A stretch of DNA of 25,976 bases from Rhodobacteraceae bacterium UBA6213 (GTDB lineage: Bacteria > Pseudomonadota > Alphaproteobacteria > Rhodobacterales > Rhodobacteraceae), in NCBI GenBank assembly GCA_002421605.1, contig DISJ01000021.1, positions 1 through 25,976 on the forward strand, read 5' to 3'. The notes beneath the pieces are model-generated. The model searched no databases and had not been told where the DNA came from. It was given only the letters and a program-made list of their open reading frames with translations. Made by a program: the position numbers and the translations under genes. Of the stretch, positions 1 through 7,373 are shown piece by piece. Every line of letters starts with the position of its first letter. The stretch's first letter is position 1.

Positions 1-3
1 CCA

Positions 4-116
4 CAAACCCTCCGCTACGCAATCATGCCAAACTGTTCCATGGGTGCTGATGGCGGGCAGTGTCTGACATCAGCACCCATGGGACTGATTTGAGGATTTG
101 ATCAGCGGAGGGTTTG
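4..116. repeat. Nested imperfect palindrome at IS remnant
   Basis: Two perfect inverted repeats are nested. The outer arms are 13 bp (4-16 and 104-116, aaaccctccgct core) and the inner arms are 15 bp (38-52 and 68-82, CCATGGGTGCTGATG and its complement) around a 15-nt loop. The stretches between the arms are also partly similar when folded, so the whole 1-119 segment reads as one imperfect palindrome. It could be two IS ends in head-to-head contact, or a fold-back copy made during transposition. The parent element was not identified. Confidence 0.6.
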
Positions 117-178
117 CGCCAACGATTATAGGTCTGAATCGTCGTTCCAATCCGGCGCACCGCTTCACCGATCGTCAT
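113..178 (-). pseudogene. IS3-family OrfA N-terminal remnant (minus strand)
   Basis: The minus-strand reading frame from 178 downwards begins MTIGEAVRRIGTTIQTYNRW, the helix-turn-helix start typical of IS3-family OrfA (usual pattern: EAVRRIGVTEQTYYRWRKEYGG). Similarity stops after RWRK near 113, where the palindromic segment begins, so only about 22 residues survive. The frame stays open to 23 but is not transposase-like there. It abuts, on the opposite strand, a second OrfA remnant of a different subtype. Non-functional. Confidence 0.6.
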
Positions 179-332
179 GCCTTCCGTCGCCGATCTGTGC
201 CGCAAGCACGGTGTCAGCGATGCGACCGTCTACAAATGGAAGGCCAAGTATGGCGGCATGGACGTCAGCGAGGCGAAGCGGCTGAAGGGCCTTGAAGACG
301 AGAACGCGCGCCCGACGCTGCGCAATCCGTAA
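177..332 (+). pseudogene. IS3-family OrfA remnant (plus strand)
   Basis: A 51-residue open frame reads VADLCRKHGVSDATVYKWKA, then KYGGMDVSEAKRLKGLEDEN. This is the second half of the helix-turn-helix and the start of the leucine-zipper coiled coil of an IS3-family (IS407/IS51-like) OrfA. The usual N-terminal 15-20 residues are missing, replaced by the back-to-back remnant on the other strand. The frame ends early after ENARPTLRNP, where intact proteins continue with KLKKLLAEAMLD. Truncated at both ends, so a pseudogene. Confidence 0.75.
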
Positions 333-478
333 AGCTCCGCGCCAGCCCCCATTACCCAAACCGCCGAAAACGGCAAAACTCAAAACCGGAGTCTCGCTCA
401 CGCTGGATAAAAGTTGGGGGCAAAGTCGGCGGGCCCGGAGTGCTGACCCGCCAGCAGTTGTCGCCTGAAGTGCGGCTA
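333..478. other. Short non-coding stretch, possible IS3 3' tail
   Basis: No gene is recognised. The segment around 390-425 (ctggataaaagttgggggca) has the look of the terminal OrfB codons and right end of an IS3-family element, which would fit the OrfA remnant just upstream, but no terminal inverted repeat partner was matched. Weak assignment. Confidence 0.25.
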
Positions 479-736
479 CTAGACCGACATTTTGCGATCT
501 TCAGGGAGAATGTTGTGATTCACCCTGAACAAGTTTTGCGGGTCATACTTTGCCTTGATCTTGACCAAGCGTTCCATATTAGCCCCATAAGCCTCTGCGA
601 GGCGGCCAGACTCGTCGTCCGGTACGAAATTCACATAAACACTTCCCGCCGAAAACGGCGCCGTCGCGGCAAAGAGATCCCTTGCCCAGACCATGCAAGC
701 TTTGTCCTTGGCCTTGTCTTCCCAGCGGGTATGGAC
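479..736 (-). pseudogene. FAD-linked oxidase (BBE domain) C-terminal stub
   Basis: About 85 residues in one minus-strand frame end ...YVNFVPDDESGRLAEAYGAN, then MERLVKIKAKYDPQNLFRVN and a short tail. This is the berberine-bridge-enzyme-like C-terminal domain of FAD_binding_4 oxidoreductases; the YDPxNLFRxNxNI signature is the giveaway. Intact relatives are about 450 residues, so the FAD-binding and substrate domains are gone. The homologous part stops at the first IS21 end repeat (about 737), which gives the cause of truncation. No start codon of its own is expected to work. Confidence 0.8.
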
Positions 737-796
737 TGTTGATTGCCACTGAGAATTGACCCGGCAGCCGCCAAAATTGTCACTGAGAATTGACCC
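737..796 (+). mobile_element. IS21-family left end with paired 16-bp repeats
   Basis: The sequence begins TGTTGATTGCC and carries CACTGAGAATTGACCC twice, at 747-762 and 781-796, 34 bp apart start to start. Multiple direct repeats inside the end are the usual transposase-binding arrangement of IS21 elements, and an istA start follows at 849. The left boundary at 737 coincides with loss of the oxidase reading frame. The matching right end was not found, so the element is incomplete. Confidence 0.75.
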
Positions 797-848
797 ATGT
801 GCAACCTTGCCCCGGCTTGGCCAGTTGGGGGCATATGGAGTGATCGAC

Positions 849-1375
849 ATGGAATTTTTGAAGGTTATCAGGACATGGGCGCTGCGAGACAAGATGCCCA
901 TTCGCGAGATTGCGCGGCGCACGGGCATATCGCGCAACACAATCAAGAAGTATCTTAGAGAGGGAAAGGTTGAACCAGCGATTCAAACGCCGGATCGTCC
1001 CAGCAAGCTCGACCCGTATGCCAAGCAGCTGACAGCATGGCTTGTTTCGGATCTGCGTGAATCGCGCAAATAGCGCCGGACGGACTTGGCAAGAAGCGCG
1101 ATGTGAATGCACGGTTCACGGCGATGACCAGCCATTATGTCTTCGATCCTGAGTTCTGCAATCCGGCTGCAGGATGGGAGAAGCGACAGGTCGAGAAGAA
1201 TGTCCGCGACGCGCGCCATCGTATGTGGCATCTGATGCCGGCCTTTCCGGATCTGGGCGCGCTGAATGACTGGCTGGAGGAGCGCTGCAAACTACTGTGG
1301 TTTGAGACAGCGCATGGCACGCTGCCTAGAAGCATCGCCGATGTTTGGGAAGCCGAGAAGCCTGCGCTGATGCCG
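849..1375 (+). pseudogene. istA: IS21 transposase istA, internally deleted
   Basis: Two pieces of an IstA transposase lie in different frames. The first (849-1073) starts MEFLKVIRTWALRDKMPIRE, continues through the helix-turn-helix ARRTGISRNTIKKYL and ends at a stop after DLRESRK. The second (about 1092-1375) reads HYVFDPEFCNPAAGWEKRQV through LEERCKLLWFETAHGTLPRS to EKPALMP. The catalytic core that should lie between them is missing, and the C-terminal end after PALMP is replaced by an unrelated fragment. The partner istB is absent. Dead element. Confidence 0.85.
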
Positions 1376-1483
1376 CTCGCCTCCGGGGCGGGCGTGCTCG
1401 CGCCCGGCACCATGCTCGGCCGGATCACCGCCAGCGGCAAGTTTGCGGCCCAAGCCCCCGCTGCCGCCGACGGCAGCCATGAC
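1376..1483 (+). pseudogene. Phage head decoration protein (lambda D-like) fragment
   Basis: The frame continuing out of istA abruptly changes to LASGAGVLAPGTMLGRITAS followed by GKFAAQAPAAADGS. This matches the core of lambda gpD-like head decoration proteins (pattern: L.AG.GVLAAGTVLGKITASGKY...PAAADGS). About 36 residues survive out of a usual 110-120. It indicates that a prophage morphogenesis region once lay here and was cut by the IS21 and chromosomal rearrangements. The identification rests on motif recognition only. Confidence 0.55.
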
Positions 1484-1551
1484 TGCACCAGAACAAGGCC
1501 CATGAGGGCCGCCACGAAATACCACAGGTGGAATTGCGGCTTGCGGTCCAT
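1474..1551 (-). pseudogene. FtsH-like N-terminal stub
   Basis: The minus-strand frame begins MDRKPQFHLWYFVAALMGLV and continues LVQSWL, the short charged start and first membrane helix typical of FtsH-type AAA+ zinc metalloproteases (M.RK.QF..WY......). Only about 25 residues remain before the phage-like fragment on the other strand. It starts 22 bp after the ACP gene in the same direction and was probably the last gene of that operon. No ATPase or HExxH region is left. The FtsH name is a reasonable guess from a short match. Confidence 0.45.
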
Positions 1552-1573
1552 GATGGTCCTTTTCTTCCGGCCT

Positions 1574-1822
1574 TCAGCGGGCCAGCATCTCGGTCAGATA
1601 GGCGACGGCTTTTGCAGGCGTGGTAAGGCGCGGGTAATCCGCCTCGGGGATCGGCAGCCTGAAGCCCTTGTGCAACGCGCTGACGAGGTTCAGAAAATCC
1701 ATGGAATCAAGGCCGAGATCGTCTTGCAGGTGATCGCTGTCAGCGATGGCGACCGGGTCGAGGTCGGGGGCCACGGCGATCAACTCGGCAATGAAGGCGG
1801 TGCGAAGGTCGGATGGGGTCAT
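1574..1822 (-). CDS. Free-standing acyl carrier protein
   Basis: An 82-residue acidic protein with the phosphopantetheine attachment motif DDLGLDSMDF; Ser40 is the expected 4'-phosphopantetheine site. The length is that of a stand-alone ACP. It would carry an acyl group as a thioester in the cytoplasm. Its start codon overlaps the E2 stop by 4 nt (ATGA), so it is made from the same message as the dehydrogenase genes and not from a fatty-acid synthesis operon. A dedicated ACP beside an E1/E2 pair and an acyl-CoA synthetase suggests transfer of an acyl group generated by the complex. That role is inference; the ACP fold itself is clear. Confidence 0.85.
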   Translation of the reverse strand: MTPSDLRTAFIAELIAVAPDLDPVAIADSDHLQDDLGLDSMDFLNLVSALHKGFRLPIPEADYPRLTTPAKAVAYLTEMLAR

Positions 1823-3012
1823 GGCGTTTCGGGCTCCTGCAACAAACGGTCGATTTCGGCCAGAAACAACGCGCCACGGCGGCCATCGCCGACCCGGTGG
1901 TCGCCCGCAAGGGTGGCGGTCATGGCAAGGCGCGGCACGACCCCGCCATCGTGAACCACGGGCTTCAGGCGAGGCGCGCCAAAACCCACCAGCGCCACCT
2001 GCGGCGGGTAGATGACCCCGATCAGGGCATCGACCCCGGTTTCGCCAAGGCTCGACACGGTAATGGTGCCTTGGGTGATTTCGCTGTTGCGCAACCGCCC
2101 GGCGCGGGTTCGCGCCACGATGTCGCGCATTGCGGCCATGATCGCATCGATGTCCATGGCATCAGCATCGAGGATCGCGGGGGCAATCAGCCCCCCGCCA
2201 CGCATCGCCACCGCCAAGCCGCAATGCACGGCGGCGCTGGGCGAATAGGGCTCGCTCTGGAACTGGCCGTTCAACTCTGGCACCTTGGCCAGCGCGCGAA
2301 CGGTGGCGCGGACCAGCAGCGCGCCCATCAAGAGCCGCCGATCCGGCGCGCGTTCGGCGTTGCGGGCGGTCAGCCAGTTTTGCGCCGCTTGCAGGTCGAT
2401 TTCGTGAGCGAGATAATAATGCGGGATCTCGCGCTTCGAGCGGCTCATCGCGGCGGCGATGGCGCGGCGCATTTCGGCCATGTCGAGGCCTGGTTTGCCC
2501 TTAGGTCGGTCGTCCGCCGCAGGCTGCGCGGCGGGCAAAGGCACGGCCTGCGCCTGACGCTCGACATCCGCCAGCAGCACGGCGCCGCCCGGCCCCGTTC
2601 CCGACAGCATTTCCAGCGCAAGGCCAAGCTCGCCCGCACGGGTGCGCGCCGCCGGAGAGGCCAGTGGCGCCTGCCCGGTGGTTGCGAGCGGCGCCGGTTT
2701 CGCGGGCGGCGGCGGCGTGGGCGCATTGGGCAGCGGTTGGCGGGCGGCTTGGGGTGTTGGCACATCGCCGCCGCACGCCGTCTCGACCAGCCGCGCCAGC
2801 GGCGCGCCCACAGGCAAGGTCTGACCCGGCAGCGCCAGAAACTCGCCTATTTCGCAGGTCTCGAAGATCTCGATCTCGATGGCGCCCTTCTGGGTTTCGA
2901 CCACCGCAACGATATCGCCCCTTGTCACATGGTCGCCGGGCTTCACCAGCCATTCGACCAGCTTGCCTTCGTCCATGTCCGCCCCCAGCGAGGGCATGGT
3001 GAAGACGCTCAT
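1819..3012 (-). CDS. Dihydrolipoamide acyltransferase (E2) of 2-oxoacid dehydrogenase
   Basis: A 397-residue E2. Residues 1-78 form one lipoyl domain with the modified Lys in ETQKGAIEIE (K42). A Pro/Ala-rich linker follows. Residues about 118-152 are the peripheral subunit-binding domain (SPAARTRAGELGL...GPGGAVLLADV). The catalytic domain ends with the active-site motif GDHRVGDG (His372, Asp376). It moves an acyl group from E1 to CoA in the cytoplasm. The start overlaps the E1 stop by 4 nt. The motifs alone do not separate pyruvate, acetoin and branched-chain substrates; an acetoin- or pyruvate-type complex is most likely. No E3 gene is in the operon, so dihydrolipoamide dehydrogenase must come from elsewhere. 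Confidence 0.92.
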   Translation of the reverse strand: MSVFTMPSLGADMDEGKLVEWLVKPGDHVTRGDIVAVVETQKGAIEIEIFETCEIGEFLALPGQTLPVGAPLARLVETACGGDVPTPQAARQPLPNAPTPPPPAKPAPLATTGQAPLASPAARTRAGELGLALEMLSGTGPGGAVLLADVERQAQAVPLPAAQPAADDRPKGKPGLDMAEMRRAIAAAMSRSKREIPHYYLAHEIDLQAAQNWLTARNAERAPDRRLLMGALLVRATVRALAKVPELNGQFQSEPYSPSAAVHCGLAVAMRGGGLIAPAILDADAMDIDAIMAAMRDIVARTRAGRLRNSEITQGTITVSSLGETGVDALIGVIYPPQVALVGFGAPRLKPVVHDGGVVPRLAMTATLAGDHRVGDGRRGALFLAEIDRLLQEPETP

Positions 3013-5000
3013 GGCACAACCCCCGGCAACGCCTTCACCGCCGCGACGATGTCGGCCACCTGCGGCAATGCGGCGGTTTCCAGATGCTTGGGATAGGGTA
3101 CCGGCACCTCGGCCGCGCAGACCCTCGCGATGGGCGCATCGAGGTGCCAGAAGCAGGCCTGCTGAACGCGCGCGGCGATCTCGGCCGACAATGAGCCGCT
3201 GCGCCAGCCCTCATCCACCACCACCGCGCGGCGGGTGCGCGTGACCGAGGCCACAATGGTCTCTTCATCGAGCGGGCGCAGCGACCGCAGATCGATGACC
3301 TCGGCCTCGATACCATCCCTTGCCAGCGCCTTGGCGGCCTCAAGCGCCTTCCAGAGCGAGTTGGACCAGGCGATCAGCGTGACCTCGCGTCCCGGCCTGC
3401 GGATCACCGCCCGCTCGATATCCACCGCGCCCGCGTTGGCGGCGATCTTGCCGGCCATGTTGTAAAGCATGACGTGTTCAAGAATGATCACCGGGTCAGG
3501 CTCTTGCAGCGCGGTCCAGAGCATGCCGCGCGCATCTTCGAGAGTGGCGGGGGCCACGACGCGCAGGCCGGGGATGTGCGCGAAAAAGGCTTCCAGCGAA
3601 TGTGAATGCTGCGCCGCCAGTTGGCGCCCCGCGCCGGTGGCCATGCGGATCACCAACGGCACCCCGAACTGGCCGCCCGACATGTGCCGGATTGTGGCGG
3701 CCGTGTTCATGATCTGGTCGAGCGCCAGCAACGAAAAGTTGACCGTCATGATCTCGACGATCGGGCGCATTCCAACCAGTGCCGCCCCGATCCCTGCCCC
3801 GGTGAAACCGGATTCCGACAGCGGCGTGTCGCGGATGCGGTCGGGACCGAATTCTTTCAAAAGGCCCGTCGAAACCGCATAGCAGCCGCCATAGGCCCCG
3901 ATATCCTCGCCCATCATGAACACGCGGGGGTCGCGCAACAGCGCCTCGGTGATCGCCTGACGGCAGCAGTCGCGGTACGTGCTGTCAACCGGCGCGGCGG
4001 GTGCCACGGGTTCGGGTGCGGCGGGCCGGGTTTCGGCCACGACATGGCGGGTCAGATCCTCAAGCGGCTCCACGGGCGCCTGTTCGCAGGCAGCAACGGC
4101 ATTGCGCAACTGCGCCTCGACCTCGGCCTCGATGGCATCGACCTCGGCCTCATGCATCAACTTGTTGTCTAAGAGCCAGCCTTGAAAGCGCGTGATGGGC
4201 GAGCGAGCGCGCCATTCGGCAACTTCGGCCTTGTCGCGGTACTTCTCGGTGTCGAACATCGAATGTGGGCGGGTGCGGTAGGTCCGGCATTCCAGAAACT
4301 GCGGGCCGCTGCCGGCGCGGATCGCATCTGCCAGCTGCCGGGCAGCGGCCTCGACCGACACCACATCATTGCCATCTACGCTTTCGGCGGGCATGCCATA
4401 ACTGGCGGCGCGAGACACGAAATCGGTGTTGGCCTGCACCCGGGCCAGGGCCGAACCCATCGCGTAAAGGTTGTTCTCGAGCACGAAAAGCACCGGAAGC
4501 TTCCACAGCGCGGCCAAGTTCATGGCCTCGTGAAACTCACCCTCGGCCAGCGCCCCGTCGCCAAAGAAACAGACCGTGACCCTGTTTTCGCCCTGCATGT
4601 GGTCCCCAAGTGCCAGACCCACGGCCAGAGGCAGGCCGCCGCCGACGATGGCGTTGCCGCCAAACAGGTTGGTCTCGGCGTCGAACAGGTGCATCGAGCC
4701 GCCGCGGCCCCCCGCGCAGCCGGTCGCCTTGCCATACATCTCGGCCAGCGCCGATTCCATGCTCATGCCGCGAGCCAGCGCATGGCCATGCTCGCGATAG
4801 GTCGAAACCACCCGGTCGCGCGGTTCGAGCGCCGCCGAAACACCAACCGCCACCGCCTCTTCGCCATCGTAAAGGTGCAGGAAGCCGCGGATCTTTTCTT
4901 GCGTGTATAGCTCGTGGCACTTTTCTTCAAAGCGCCGGATGCGGATCATGCCGCGCAGAAGGTCGCGGGCGTGGGTGTGGTCCAGCTTTACCTTGGTCAT
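3009..5000 (-). CDS. Fused E1 alpha-beta 2-oxoacid dehydrogenase
   Basis: A 663-residue fusion of the two E1 subunits. Residues 1-317 are the alpha half, with the thiamine-diphosphate motif GDGALAEGEF (147-149) through ENN (175-177). Residues about 318-340 are an Ala/Pro-rich linker. Residues 341-663 are the beta half, with MGEDIGAYGG (Glu365 region), ESGFTGAGIGAALVGMRP and HSLEAFF. It decarboxylates a 2-oxoacid and hands the acyl group to E2. The alpha-half phosphorylation-loop region reads YRTRPHSMFD, where many relatives have YRxxGHS. The start overlaps the synthetase stop by 4 nt (ATGA). Separate alpha and beta genes are the norm; the fusion is in frame, with no internal stop or start needed. 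Confidence 0.92.
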   Translation of the reverse strand: MTKVKLDHTHARDLLRGMIRIRRFEEKCHELYTQEKIRGFLHLYDGEEAVAVGVSAALEPRDRVVSTYREHGHALARGMSMESALAEMYGKATGCAGGRGGSMHLFDAETNLFGGNAIVGGGLPLAVGLALGDHMQGENRVTVCFFGDGALAEGEFHEAMNLAALWKLPVLFVLENNLYAMGSALARVQANTDFVSRAASYGMPAESVDGNDVVSVEAAARQLADAIRAGSGPQFLECRTYRTRPHSMFDTEKYRDKAEVAEWRARSPITRFQGWLLDNKLMHEAEVDAIEAEVEAQLRNAVAACEQAPVEPLEDLTRHVVAETRPAAPEPVAPAAPVDSTYRDCCRQAITEALLRDPRVFMMGEDIGAYGGCYAVSTGLLKEFGPDRIRDTPLSESGFTGAGIGAALVGMRPIVEIMTVNFSLLALDQIMNTAATIRHMSGGQFGVPLVIRMATGAGRQLAAQHSHSLEAFFAHIPGLRVVAPATLEDARGMLWTALQEPDPVIILEHVMLYNMAGKIAANAGAVDIERAVIRRPGREVTLIAWSNSLWKALEAAKALARDGIEAEVIDLRSLRPLDEETIVASVTRTRRAVVVDEGWRSGSLSAEIAARVQQACFWHLDAPIARVCAAEVPVPYPKHLETAALPQVADIVAAVKALPGVVP

Positions 5001-6718
5001 CGTGCTTCCCCCTCCAGCGTGGACAGATCGCCCTCGGGCAGGCCCAGTTCGCGCGCCCGTAAAAGGCGGCGCATGATCTTGCCCGAGCGCGTGCGCGGCA
5101 GGCTTTCGCGAAACACGATCTCGCGCGGGGCCACTGCGGGGCCAAGGCGTTTGCGGGCATGGCCGCGCAAGTCGCGCTCCAGCGCCTCGCCCGGCTCGAA
5201 CCCGGCTTTGAGGGTGACAAAGGCCTTGACCACCTCGCCCGCAGTTTCGTCGGGAATGCCGATCACCGCCGCCTCGGCCACCGCAGGGTGTTCGATCAGC
5301 GCGCTTTCAACCTCGAACGGGCCGATCAGGTGGCCAGAGGACTTGATCAGGTCATCCGCGCGCCCCACGAACCAGAAATAGCCGTCGCCGTCGCACATCG
5401 CCAGATCGCCGGTCAGATACCAGCCGCCTGCGAAAGCCTTGGCATAGCGTTCCGGCTGGCCCAGATAGGCGCGCATCATCGAGGGCCAGCCGGGCCGCAG
5501 CGCCAGCTCGCCGATCGCGCCCGCGGGCTGTTCGCGCACCGCCTCCCCTTCGCGGGTCACGATGCCGGCCTCGATCCCCGGCAGCGGCTTGCCCATGGCG
5601 CCGGGTTTGATGTCCATGTCGGGAGTGTTGGCGATCATGATGCCGCCGGTTTCGGTTTGCCACCAGTTGTCGTGAAATGGCAGGCCAAAAACCTGCTGAC
5701 CCCAGACCACGCATTCGGCGTTCAGCGGCTCGCCCACCGAGGCGAGAAACCGCAGCGCCGAAAAGTCGCGACCTTGCGCCGCCTCGGCGCCTGCGCGCAT
5801 CATCATGCGGATGGCAGTGGGCGCGGTATACCAGACCTGCACATGCTCGCGTTCAAGGATCGTGTACCAGCGATCAAGCTCGAACTCGGCCTCGTCGACC
5901 ACCAGTGTCACGCGGTTGCAGAGCGGCGAGATGATGCCATAGCTCATGCCCGTGACCCAGCCGGGGTCAGCCGTACACCAGTAGACATCGCCGGGACGAA
6001 GGTCGAGCGCCAGCCGCCCCGTTTCGGCATGCGCCACAACGGCTTGATGCACATGCACGACCCCCTTCGGCAGGCCGGTGGTGCCAGAGGTAAAGTGCAA
6101 CAGCGCCATGTCCTCGGGCGCGGTCGGATGCGTTTCAAAGCTCGTCGCCGCCGCCGCCATTGCCGGACCTAGCGCCACACAGCCTTCTGGAGCGCTTTCG
6201 CCGATGATCAGCACCAGCTTCAGCCCCGGCATGCTGGCACGCCAGTCGGCCACCTTGCGGCGATACTGCGCCTCTGTGGTTACCAGCACGCTGGCGCCAC
6301 CGATCTGCATGCGCGCCCGCACCGGCTCTGGCCCGAAGGCCGCGAACAGCGGGCTGACCACCACCCCGGCCTTCAATGCCCCCAGCGCGGCTGCGTAAAG
6401 CTCGGGAACCCGGCCCGCCAGAAGGAACAACCGCTCGCCCGGGCCGATGCCATGGGCGCGCAGAACATTGGCAAAGCGCGCGGCATCTGCAGCAAGATCG
6501 GCATAGCTCATGACCCGCCGCTCGGCTTCGCGACCCAGCCAGATCAGCGCCGCTTGCGCCCCATGACCTGCCGCAACATGCCTGTCGAGCGCCTCGTGGG
6601 CGATGTTCAGGCTACCGCCGGGCAACCCCGCCATCCGCGCCCGCGCCGCCTGCCAGCCAGTCGGCAGCAGGTCTGCGCCAGCCTTCGGGTTGGTTTTGGA
6701 AATTATCGCATAAGCCAT
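4997..6718 (-). CDS. Acyl/acetyl-CoA synthetase (ANL family)
   Basis: A 573-residue AMP-forming ligase that activates a short-chain acid to acyl-AMP and then acyl-CoA. Visible motifs are the P-loop TSGTTGLPKG (about residues 210-219), WWQTETGG, the hinge region TGDLAMCDGDGYFWFVGRADD and the C-terminal acetylatable Lys in RTRSGKIMRR (about 547). It is AcsA-like but shorter than the about 650 residues of standard Acs. The frame is open to 6820, but the start at 6718 is preferred because GGGGAGGAG lies 3 nt upstream. It is the first gene of the operon and would feed acyl-CoA into, or alternatively to, the E1/E2 complex. The acid substrate is unknown. Confidence 0.88.
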   Translation of the reverse strand: MAYAIISKTNPKAGADLLPTGWQAARARMAGLPGGSLNIAHEALDRHVAAGHGAQAALIWLGREAERRVMSYADLAADAARFANVLRAHGIGPGERLFLLAGRVPELYAAALGALKAGVVVSPLFAAFGPEPVRARMQIGGASVLVTTEAQYRRKVADWRASMPGLKLVLIIGESAPEGCVALGPAMAAAATSFETHPTAPEDMALLHFTSGTTGLPKGVVHVHQAVVAHAETGRLALDLRPGDVYWCTADPGWVTGMSYGIISPLCNRVTLVVDEAEFELDRWYTILEREHVQVWYTAPTAIRMMMRAGAEAAQGRDFSALRFLASVGEPLNAECVVWGQQVFGLPFHDNWWQTETGGIMIANTPDMDIKPGAMGKPLPGIEAGIVTREGEAVREQPAGAIGELALRPGWPSMMRAYLGQPERYAKAFAGGWYLTGDLAMCDGDGYFWFVGRADDLIKSSGHLIGPFEVESALIEHPAVAEAAVIGIPDETAGEVVKAFVTLKAGFEPGEALERDLRGHARKRLGPAVAPREIVFRESLPRTRSGKIMRRLLRARELGLPEGDLSTLEGEAR

Positions 6719-6721
6719 CCA

Positions 6722-6730
6722 CTCCTCCCC
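6722..6730 (-). promoter_or_regulatory. Strong ribosome binding site deciding synthetase start
   Basis: On the minus strand GGGGAGGAG is followed by TGG and ATG (6718). This supports the internal start over the upstream ATG at 6820, which has no comparable site and would add 34 residues unlike the family. Confidence 0.7.
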
Positions 6731-6845
6731 AACAGCGATGATCGGATGCCACGCTTTGCGCGGGCCGCGCCATTGCGCGACCGCCTGACCTGAGGGGGTC
6801 ATGCGAACATGATCAAGCATATGCGCGGGGTTGTCGTTGATTCAG

Positions 6846-7010
6846 GTCACGGGAGTGGAGGTCTGCGACGCCATGGTGCACGGCGCCCCCTATCCGGCCA
6901 GTACAAATTTCGGCGCGACCAGTGTCGGGACCATGTCGATCCGCCGCTGGCTGCGCCCCGTCAGCTACCAGAACATGCCCGATGCACTTCTTCTCGAGGA
7001 TCTACTATGA
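6846..7010 (+). pseudogene. NADP-dependent aldehyde dehydrogenase C-terminal relic
   Basis: Fifty-four codons reading TGVEVCDAMVHGAPYPAST, then SVGTMSIRRWLRPVSYQNMP and DALLLEDLL before a stop. This is the extreme C-terminus of alpha-ketoglutarate-semialdehyde-type aldehyde dehydrogenases (pattern: TGVEV..AMVHGGPYPAST...TSVGT.AI.R.LRPV.YQN.PD.LLP). An intact enzyme is about 500 residues, so some 90 percent is missing. The match starts about 130 bp upstream of the divergent synthetase start. A deletion has therefore joined this tail to the operon's upstream region, perhaps removing its native promoter. Confidence 0.8.
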
Positions 7011-7312
7011 TCCCGATAGGCGGAACCGCACGAGGCCGTTTTTTCTTTCGGGAAGATTTCAGCCTTGAAGGCTCGAGAACATACAGTCGATAGAGATGGT
7101 TGGCCGGCAGTCCCTTCGGCTCCGCCACTTGCCATTGAAAATATTAGATAAAATAATAGTCGCGGCGGTCTACTCAACAACCCGCCCCACAAAGAAAAAT
7201 CGCTTGGATCATCCATCACATGGTTTTTCGGTCACTTGCCCCCGGGCCATCGTGCTAGCTTGATCGCTTTCGTGGTGGCCTTTGGCGGAGATAATCTGGT
7301 GGCGGCCGGAAA

Positions 7313-7341
7313 TGCGAACTATTCCAAGAATAGTGGTCGCA
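7313..7341. promoter_or_regulatory. Interrupted 12-bp dyad upstream of cytochrome gene
   Basis: TGCGA-ACTATTC pairs with GAATAGT-(GG)-TCGCA across a CAA loop: 12 bp of perfect complementarity with one 2-nt bulge. It lies about 170-200 bp before the cytochrome start. No T-run follows, so an operator for a dimeric regulator is more likely than a terminator. The regulator is not identifiable. Confidence 0.4.
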
Positions 7342-7359
7342 TATAACAATCGTTTATTT

Positions 7360-7373
7360 GCGAATTTATTCGC
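7360..7373. promoter_or_regulatory. Short palindrome GCGAA-TTTA-TTCGC
   Basis: A perfect 5-bp inverted repeat with a 4-nt centre, 19 bp after the larger dyad and sharing its TGCGAA-n-ATTC pattern. Together they may be paired sites for one regulator of the cytochrome-barrel operon. Short enough to arise by chance. Confidence 0.3.

Noticed and set aside
1813..3096. A 427-residue plus-strand open frame over the E2 gene
   Set aside because: It lies antisense to a gene with clear lipoyl and catalytic motifs; the His/Arg/Gly-rich composition is typical of the complement of GC-rich coding DNA.
4997..6820. Longer synthetase starting at 6820
   Set aside because: The extra 34 residues show no family similarity and the internal ATG at 6718 has a far better ribosome binding site.
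7137..7161. AT-rich patch considered as a sigma-70 promoter
   Set aside because: TTGAAA and TAAAAT are too close and TTGCCA to TAATAG too far for a normal -35/-10 spacing; left as part of the leader description only.
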